From Armillaria gallica (taxonomy: Eukaryota; Basidiomycota; Agaricomycetes; Agaricales; Physalacriaceae), in assembly GCA_037576215.1 (NCBI GenBank), contig JBANDB010000005.1, positions 2,790,001-2,854,000 on the forward strand: a DNA stretch of 64,000 nucleotides, given 5' to 3'. Under the pieces are notes generated by a model. It searched no databases. It was not told the origin of the DNA and saw nothing but the letters and a program-made list of their open reading frames with translations. The position numbers were made by a program, and so were the translations under genes. Positions 56,241 to 64,000 of this stretch are shown piece after piece; the stretch's first letter is position 1, and every line of letters begins with the position of its first letter.

Positions 56241-59200
56241 GTGTGCCATGACCCTATATGATCTTGCGACCTCCCCAAACCAATTCAGAAGTTGCTGTTC
56301 CAGAAAACGACACCTCCTGCAGTGACTGCCACTGACTCATGTACCTGCTGTGCTCACTATATGTTTTTCTATTCAAAAAATCCTTTTGTATTTATTTGTA
56401 GTATCATAATATCATAACCTACATTTGAACAACATCACCAGCTTTTTAGTTGCACTTTACTACTATGTTTTGTTTGCAAGGCCAGAGTTTGAATACATGA
56501 ATTTAATAACTAAACCCCAGTGAGGAATTCCCCAGTATGCCCTACTGTATATCCAATTCTCAGGTATTCAATGTATGGGCATAATAATGTACAAAAATTC
56601 TTTTGTTTCCATGAGGGCAACATCACTACTTTTGAAGCATCCCAGCACTATGTATTTCAAGTAAACGGCTGTTCCCCTGGTTATCCTTAAGGTTAGATTT
56701 GCACAGCCACTTTCCCATATGTGACAACCACTTCAAATTTGCAAGTACTTTTCAGGAAATCCTGACACTACTATTTGCTACTGCCAATGACTGATCCCTC
56801 CAGCATTATGCATGGCTGCAGCCTTCCCTATGTTTGTGCCTATTTTTATGAGGCTAATATGCAGTGAAATTTTCTTGTTTGTTCCTGTCCCCTTCTTCCT
56901 CCTTGAACAACTCCACTGAATTGTCTCTTAGAATGCTGCAGCATATCACTATCATCTGTCCTGACTATTGCCACAATGATCCCACAAAATGCAGCTCTTT
57001 TTGTGGGCTTGGTTTCATTGCCACAGAGATCATTGACTCAGATGGAAACACTGTTCCAGTCTTGAGCATTTGTGTGGTCTGCAAATGCCTCACTCTGCTG
57101 TGTCTCATATCAAAAATGTATCAGTGAGGCTATTCCTTCTTTGGTGAATATGATTTTTCTCAAAGGCCTCAGTGTCATGTAAATAGTCTGTCTTTCATCA
57201 CCACGGTGTCTGCACTCAATTCTTAGTTAGGTGTTGATCTATACCTCTCAGTTTGACATTTCTAACATATCTCCTAGCACACTAATTAATATAACAGAGT
57301 CTATGATATGTGAGGTACACACATTGATCAAGACACAAACTAGGCAGACTCAGAGTGTCAGAGAATGCATATGTAGACTTGATTTTGTTATGATTGCACT
57401 AGCTCATGCACCATTCATTTAGTACTGGCTAACAAGACAACGGGAATGTATGACAGTCATTACTGCTGCCCCATGGAATTGGCAAGTAATTTGGCCTTTA
57501 GGGATGCTGGTGCAGCCAATGAAGAGGAGCTGTTTTTTTGAGGATTTCATTGCCCATGAATCTTATCTACCAGTGCTGAGGTCAATAATCAGGTAAATCA
57601 GAAATCAACAGTAAGAAAACCTTCCATGAGACAAAATTAGACTAATCTTTTCTTCCTCAAGCCAACTATGTGTTCAGTCTCTCTGTCAAGGCAATGCCAT
57701 CATTGACTAAGAGACTGAGTGAGGTGGAAGGTACAGGTTTGCATTTGTCTCAATGTGCATACCACTAACAAGTGTTCTATATTTGAGAAATGGATTTGGT
57801 AATGAATGGCAGATAGAGAAAGTTACATTTTGAGTACACAGGCAGGCATGGGAGAGTGCAGATACACAGAGAGACAGTGGTAGACTAGGAGTTCTGAGCA
57901 GGAATTAAAGTTGGCAGTGAGACCCCCAAGTTCATAGAGATGGACATTTTCATGGAAGTCATGTTGGAAGGTGGAAGAGGATAAAAGGAGGCACAAGTCT
58001 TGAGAGAGTTGGTGCAATGGTATAGGGAGATGAACAAGACTGTATCTGTGACAGATCTTTCACGCAACAACTGTTATACACATATATATGAAAGCAATGT
58101 ACTTATTCTGACTCAGTGAGCCAGGTTCATCTGAAGGCACCAGCCGCACTGCCATAATCCCACAGTGCATGGTTTGATGGTGTCAACTCTGTGTTGGTGG
58201 CTGAATATCCTGGCACCACCAATGGTTGTGTCATCTAAGCAATTAAGGAGCTCCCAGATGAGTTTTTGTTAGACTTGGATTATGCAAGTACATCCTCATC
58301 CAATGTACATTAATGAGTCGTTGATCTGGATTTGAGGCTCAAGTGGGCTAGAGGGGGAAGGGTTGTGGACATGTTAGTTTTGGCAAAATTTCATTTTTTG
58401 TTCATCATTTTTTGGAGGTACTAACATATAATTTTTAGCCATATGTACCAGCTAGACATACTAGCATACTCAGGCACTGTTGTATGTGGTTGTGGAAAGG
58501 GTTGCAGACTTGATTGAAGGACAGAAGCATTGTTAGATGGTTTAGCAAACACTCAGGCCTGGTTTTGCAATATCTTTCATGTCAATAAAGTTTGATGTTG
58601 GTGTTTGTAGGTGGAGGTTTCAAATGTCATGGATGCTACATTGCAAATCCAAAAAGAACAAAGGCAAGAGAATTGAGTCTTAGTTTCTGATCCCTATAAT
58701 ATCTTTCCCCATCAAGGTCAGGTGTGTAGGTGTTGAATCATTCCAAGTGGGATGTTGATAGTAATCTAAGTCAATGTCTGTGTTTTGAAAAAGTGCTCAA
58801 CTCTCTCACCCATGCCATCTGGAACTTCAGACTCATACCTGCCATGCTTGCAATGGCCCACTTTGGCTAAGTTTTAGATACACAAATAAGATTAGTATTT
58901 GTCAGATCACAGTAAATTATAGATAAAATTACCTATATTGAGCAAACCTGTACAGGACTCATATTTTTTTGGGATCCCAAAATTGCATACAGTACCTGTA
59001 TAAACCATCCCATAATTCTGTAAATATGGGTACAGTGTGAATCCCTAAAAGTGAGTATCAAGCAATGAGCAATGATTGAGCAACAAGTTGACAATGAGCA
59101 ATGAATGTCAATAGATGTAAATCTTATAAAAATTATCGGAGTTCAAATGATGACCATGGAAGCCCACCGTGTCAGATATCTGAGTCAGAGACATAAGAAC

Positions 59201-59655
59201 CAGAATATACTGTTTGATTTTGACTGTTAATTCATGTAACACATAATGAAACCCTATGAAGTGAAGCTCCCAGTAATTTGTAATGTGTAACAAGCCCTTC
59301 TGAGAGGTAGTATCAGCCTAATTTGGGAATTTTTAGTGGCCAGCTGGCACCAGAGACACTATATTTGGTAGTTTTTCATCATATTTCAGTGAATGAAGCT
59401 ATGATAATTTGCTCATAAAGCATAACACATAACATCCTATGAAGCTACAGTCAAAATCAAACAGTATAGCTCTCCCTCTCTCCTGCCAGTATTAAGTAGT
59501 GACAGCTATTAACAATGATCACCCAAATCATGGGAGTCCCTACCCATCCATTACATGGCATACAGAAGTAACAGAACAAAGCTTTATGGCACTTATAAAA
59601 ACCATTTTGCTCCATTGCAGTGGCTCCAAAGAAATAACAGAGATTCAACAAGATA
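56241..59655. other. Gene-poor AT-rich region
   Basis: No supported gene, RNA or mobile element. Short open stretches lack domains and switch strands. Confidence 0.35.
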
Positions 59656-59783
59656 TCATAGTAATAAGCTGGGTTTGGGGCAGGCCCCAACAAGCTGAAG
59701 TCCCATGTCATAGTCAGGTTGCCGAGACCCAAGGTATGAGGGTCCGGCAATCATGACAAAGACATGAGGCATAGGCTTGTATA
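59656..59783 (+). repeat. Helitron 3' terminal module, copy 2
   Basis: Matches 28410-28531: GTTTGGGGCAGGCCCCAACA, GTCATAGTCAGGTTGCC, GGGTCCGGCAATC and the end CATAGGCTTG followed by T. The hairpin arms TTGCC and GGCAA are kept. No RepHel gene or 5' end was found nearby, so it marks a non-autonomous or truncated Helitron. Confidence 0.65.
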
Positions 59784-59872
59784 GTGTAATGGTTAATGTG
59801 TTTGTCAATGTAATGTTTGTTTATTATTATTTATTCTTCATCTTGTAGTCTCGTGTTCAATCCCTGGTGGAG
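59774..59872 (+). other. tRNA-like relic (tRNA-Asp-like) or SINE head
   Basis: TATAGTGTAATGGTTAATG resembles a D-arm/A box, TTTGTCAA an anticodon loop with GTC, and TCGTGTTCAATCCCTGG a T-arm/B box, in the correct order. The last two are separated by about 40 extra AT-rich bases. Acceptor pairing is poor. It is not a functional tRNA; it may be a decayed gene or the 5' part of a SINE. Confidence 0.3.
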
Positions 59873-59879
59873 TCAGTAA

Positions 59880-62800
59880 TTTGTACTAACCTAAAGTCGT
59901 TGCTTAGCATGAGGTGTTGGGTGATCTAAAATTGCCACTAACTAATCAAATTAATATTTTTCAGTGTTTTCAATATTTTTATGGGTTTTTTTAGTGGCAC
60001 ATTATGTACTTATAATGGACTAAATAAGAAGGTTTATTAGACTCCATGTGACCTTATGAGAGCACCGGGATATTGATAAGGCCTTTTTATACCTCCTTAA
60101 AAGCGGCATAACAAGTGGGCTTATTATGGTTGATGGGGGCTCTTATTAGGGATTAATTTAGGGACCAAATTATTTATCTTATCATAATTAACTTTCATAG
60201 TGTAAGGCCTAATTAGGAGATCGCGACCATAATGGCCAAATATGGCATTATTGGACCTTAAATTCTCTAAATAGGCAAATACAAAATGTCAGACAGTCCT
60301 TCTTTTCACACCCCAACAGCGGTGATGCTTCACCTTGAATGACTCTCAGGGCCTGGTTCACGTGGATGACGTGCCACCAAGACAACTTTGGTGGAGGACA
60401 GAATTGGAGAGGGATAGAATTCGGCATCGTACTATGAGTCTAATATATTCACGAATATCGCTCTGTTGACCTTGTACTGATATCACCTTTCTCTACAGTT
60501 CATAATAGACAATATCAAGAAGGAGGAGTCCTTCACATGGATACTGCTATCCTCCTACTGTATGGATGACCTCCCACAGCAGCATGCCCAATATAACCAA
60601 TGCTGGATCAATGACGCATTTCTGCAGAACACCTCTAGCATGTGATGGACATCAATCACTGGGATCAACCAACATCCTTGCAGCAAACCTTTGGTCAACA
60701 TACAGCTCTCCTCTCTCTACGACAACACCATCCCCCCTTTTGGCCCACCGCTGCCCTTGCCATTCATTAAGGCATTTCTCAAATGAAGACACATATACAC
60801 ACATAGAAACCCCTCCCCTCATCGTACTTTTGTTCGATTTCTTGATGTGGAAATTCCTCCATTTGTACCTGCAACACCTCAACTTGAACTGCACTCAGAT
60901 GACGCATCTGGGATGGAAGGAAGTGCAGAGACAGCATCTTGCAGACAGAGAGATAAGAGGGATGTGTCCCACCCTGCATAAGACTCAGAGGTTGGCCGGT
61001 AAAGACTCAGAAGACTGACTGCGCTGAGGGTAGTTGGGGTGCAGAGGGTTGCAGCCATCGTTACATCCAGCTCAAAGACCGCCATCTCTTCTTTAAAAAA
61101 TATCCTGCATCTGCTGTCCTCTCTGCCACACCTTGGACCAGTATATTCTTCCCAAATGTCAGACTTTCCCAAGCTGGCAGCTATACAATGCTGTCGACGG
61201 TTCCTACAACATAGAGAACATCAACAGCTATACAGCATGTTATTACCCTTTGCCGCTATGCAAATCGCCACCTTCATCTCTCTTTTTGTGATATCTCTCT
61301 CCCTTTCGTTTCTATCCGCCTCCTCATATTTCAGCTTGTGTAGAAAAGTCAGTGTACCATTGCTGTCACTGTGATGTATGCCTGTATTGTATGCTCATGG
61401 GCTGGGAGTAATCAAGCGGAGGCGATTTTGTTTATTTTGAACAGAAGGTGTGAATGCTACCTGATCATTGAACAGTGGTTTTCGCTGCTCGTAGTCCTGT
61501 TTGGCCTTGCTGTCCATCTCACGACTCTGGGACTTGAATGAGAGGCTGGTGTCATGTTGTATTGTTTTCAACAGTAGGGAGACTAAATTGAGAACAGTAA
61601 CAGGAGAACCCGAGATTCCAGTACTAACTACGCATGTCGCAGTGTTCAGTGTCACTGGTCAGTACTCAGAGTCTCAGTCCCAACTAAATAATTCAAACAA
61701 ACTCACAATACAGATTCAAACTGAGACCGATAAAATTCCAATTGGTGATTCTGCAATTACACCAAAAGGCCCTTACCAATTGTGTGTCTATCAATATCTT
61801 ATTCCATCTTCTACTACAACTTCTCTGCAACATCAAAGGGACGTGTAAAGGAGAGGAGAGGAGTGTCGCGCACATGAAAATGGATGCCAACAAATCACCT
61901 GTTTATTTAAAAAAAGAGTTCTATGCAGCGACATACCCAATACATCAGGATCAAAATCACATACATAGAAATAAGTGTAAACGAACACAGAAGAGAGAGT
62001 GGTAGGCACAGAGAATAAATAATGAGATAGCAAATAGTGGTACCGTGACAATCCGGTTGACCACATGGGGAAAGAAACAGTGCCATAGGAGCTTTGTAGC
62101 CATTGCTGCTGGAGTCAGTGTGCGTATAGTGGCAGCCTTGTTGAGAGGTGCTCCAATAGTGCGAAGGAAAACAAAAGACAGACGGCTGGGAAACGAGCCA
62201 CGATGCCCTCTCAGCCACGAAGTTTCCTAGTCTGTTCACCCATTCTTCATTCGAAGACATGCGCGATTACAGAAGCTCCCCTCTGTCGTAGTCGGTTTTT
62301 GGAGATTCCTTGGTTGGTACTGCATTCAATGGTAGCCACTCATCGAGTTGAAAGGCACTTCAGCGGGAAGAGGGGATGGGCTGGGAGGAAGAGATACACA
62401 GTGCATGCAAAGGACCAGCCAGTGGGAAGACGCTTAGCTTCGCTCATGCCGCCATCATCCAGGCCTGGGTATTGGGTATTGAATGCTACCATGTTGATGT
62501 GGACATTTGCTAGTGGAATGTTGTGGAAGAGAGAGGTGGGGCAGTTTAAGTGTAGAACTTCTGTGGGCAAATTAGCAAATTCTGAATGGCATTTTCGGTG
62601 AGGGAACGCACCATAACATATAGATGTAGTCAGATTTTCAAGATGTCTGCATTCCCATGCCAATCCAGTGTAACATGTGATATCGACAGGATATCCTTGT
62701 GCCTGTTACAGAATCTACAGCATTGAGGTTGGTGAGCACTTTGCCTGTCAGAACTGGCTGGGCTGAAAGCTTAGCTTGGATGGTCATAAGCGTCAGTGAT

Positions 62801-63055
62801 TTTGTGCTGGGAAGGGTTAGGAATCCTCTTGTGGAAAGATGCAGAGGTGATATAGAGAGACTGGAATGGTGGTGGTTGAAGTTTGAAGCACCTGTTGTAT
62901 GGAGAGAGAACGAGGGTCATTGGACATCACTAGCACTTGTTGCTGTGTGCTTGGAAAGCTGAGTCTCATATCTGTAGATTGGACCACGGCAGCGTAGTGG
63001 GAAGAACAGTGAAACCAGTAGTGTTTGATGGTGAGATGTTCGTCTTAGAAAGTTT
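59880..63055. other. Gene-poor region with unassigned open stretches
   Basis: Open stretches at plus 60566-61018 and minus 62340-62663 (the latter Leu/Asn/Pro-rich, with ENLTTSICYG and NIPLANVHINMVAFNTQYP, vaguely like a leucine-rich-repeat or F-box protein) cannot be confirmed: flanking frames carry stops and no domain is clear. Confidence 0.3.
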
Positions 63056-64000
63056 CAGCAGTGGCAGCTGTCAGTGAACTGTGCTAGATGCAAGTAATGT
63101 CAATAAAAGAGACCCATGAGATGAGAATGGAGGATGTACTCAAGAACACCAATGGTCTTCCTGTCCCTCTCTATGCCTGCAAAATGTCACATTCAGTTCC
63201 TCACATCCTCTTAGGCCATCCCCTGCATGTTGACATGTCAAACCAAGTCTGAGCTTCATTCAGGTTGAGGAGCAGCCACCGTTGGGGATGCAAAGTCGAG
63301 GAATCACTGCGCCAAGAAATCAAACGAGGCTTGGAGGAAGAGTTTTTGTTTGCCAGACAAGGAGGGCTTTGAGGCTTTGTATATGTGGGCACATGCATGG
63401 AGGGGCAATCCGAAACTCCGATCACAGCTTCCCTTCCTTCTCCCACCGTCATCGAGGACTACATCAATATCACCCTCCCCTGTCCACTGGCACCTCCCAT
63501 GTACAAAGCCTCTCCTTAGTGGCTCCAGTCGTCGTCAGCGCAATGGGAGGAAGGGAGGTGTAGGACTGGCCGTGGTGGGAAGAGAAGGGACCTGTCCATA
63601 ACCGTCGTTCACTGTTCGCCATCCTCTTTTCACACATCCTGTCCTTTATGCCCAAGTCAACCATCTGTTTCTTAATCCACATGCCATACACGACTGGCCT
63701 CCTATTATATTACTGTACCAGCCATCCATTGTCTTCATCCCACCACCTCCCTCTGACAAACTTCCAGTGTTTTGCGCTGACGACCTGGTTGGATTACATG
63801 CAATGAGAATCCAAAAACAAAAGACGTGGCAGAACACATACAGGATGTCACTTTTTTTTTTCAATGAACCACGACTGCGAACATCACCCTCTTGCCAATC
63901 CAGTCAAGGAAGCGAGTGACATTCGGTGAATGCCAGGGTCACATCACTGACATCCAGTGTGTTATGGACAGCTCCAGGGTATGTCTACCATTGTCATCTC
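63056..64000. repeat. Dispersed repeat A, copy 3, runs off window end
   Basis: Closer to copy 1 than to copy 2. Begins around GCAGCTGTCAGTGAACTGTG and follows copy 1 through CAGCTCCAGGGTATGTCTACC at the window end, so the rest lies outside. Includes a run of T at 63852-63861. Confidence 0.75.

Noticed and set aside
60566..61018. 150-residue plus-strand frame
   Set aside because: No domain, biased composition, and competing frames on the other strand of similar length; not enough to call a gene.

Overview
The window is nuclear DNA of a filamentous basidiomycete, most likely an Agaricomycete. The evidence is a spliced gene with five introns of 49-56 nt using GT/AG ends and CTNA-type branch points, a Plavaka-type transposase, a fungal RepHel Helitron, chromodomain Ty3/gypsy elements, and relics of KOW, DUF6698-like and Zn(II)2Cys6 proteins. 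It is a transposon graveyard: only one gene (a TM-DUF1771-Smr protein at 4801-5927) reads as fully intact; almost everything else is a mobile element, a relic or a dispersed repeat.

Layout. 1-2602 (minus): gag-like ORF with a zinc knuckle and a decayed, intron-containing reverse transcriptase of tyrosine-recombinase-retroelement (DIRS-like) type. About 2855-3835, 7990-9145 and 63060-64000: three copies of a ~1 kb dispersed repeat (repeat A). 4801-5927 (plus): Smr-domain gene. 6021-6240: CTTAAG-rich palindromic patch. 6371-7940 (minus): multi-exon KOW-domain gene whose 5' exons are missing. 9150-12690: mostly non-coding. 12700-15760 (plus): decayed Plavaka transposase. 16319-17883 (minus): unrecognised spliced relic. 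19640-22380 (plus): DUF6698-like relic. 22598-28531 (plus): complete but inactivated Helitron, followed without a gap by the 5' end of a second one. 30915-31255: six tandem units resembling tRNA T-arms. 31790-32830 and 55270-56240: two copies of repeat C. 33680-50581 (plus): a Ty3/gypsy chromovirus with 431-bp LTRs and a GGGTC target duplication, into which a related, younger element (38007-46415, minus, CCGAC target duplication) has inserted. 50587-51540: unrecognised spliced relic interrupted by the element. 53540-54140: relic of a Zn(II)2Cys6 regulator. 56240-63060: mostly gene-poor, with a second Helitron 3' end and a tRNA-like relic near 59.7-59.9 kb.

The most interesting part is the pair of nested gypsy elements. 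Neither has a tRNA-type primer binding site. In both, the bases just inside the 5' LTR are complementary to a 13-nt LTR sequence about 27-33 nt downstream of a TATA box, as expected for Tf1/sushi-type self-priming. Both also carry short ORFs for single-pass membrane peptides between the primer site and gag: one in the outer element, two overlapping by ATGA in the nested one. The stop codons in the older element fall largely where the younger one has arginine or tryptophan codons, and LTR differences are almost all transitions, which points to C-to-T decay of methylated cytosines.

Limits: all alignments were made by eye. Family names rest on remembered motifs, not on searches. Exon boundaries are inferred except in the Smr gene, the RT intron and the Helitron intron, where the frame is continuous across the junction.
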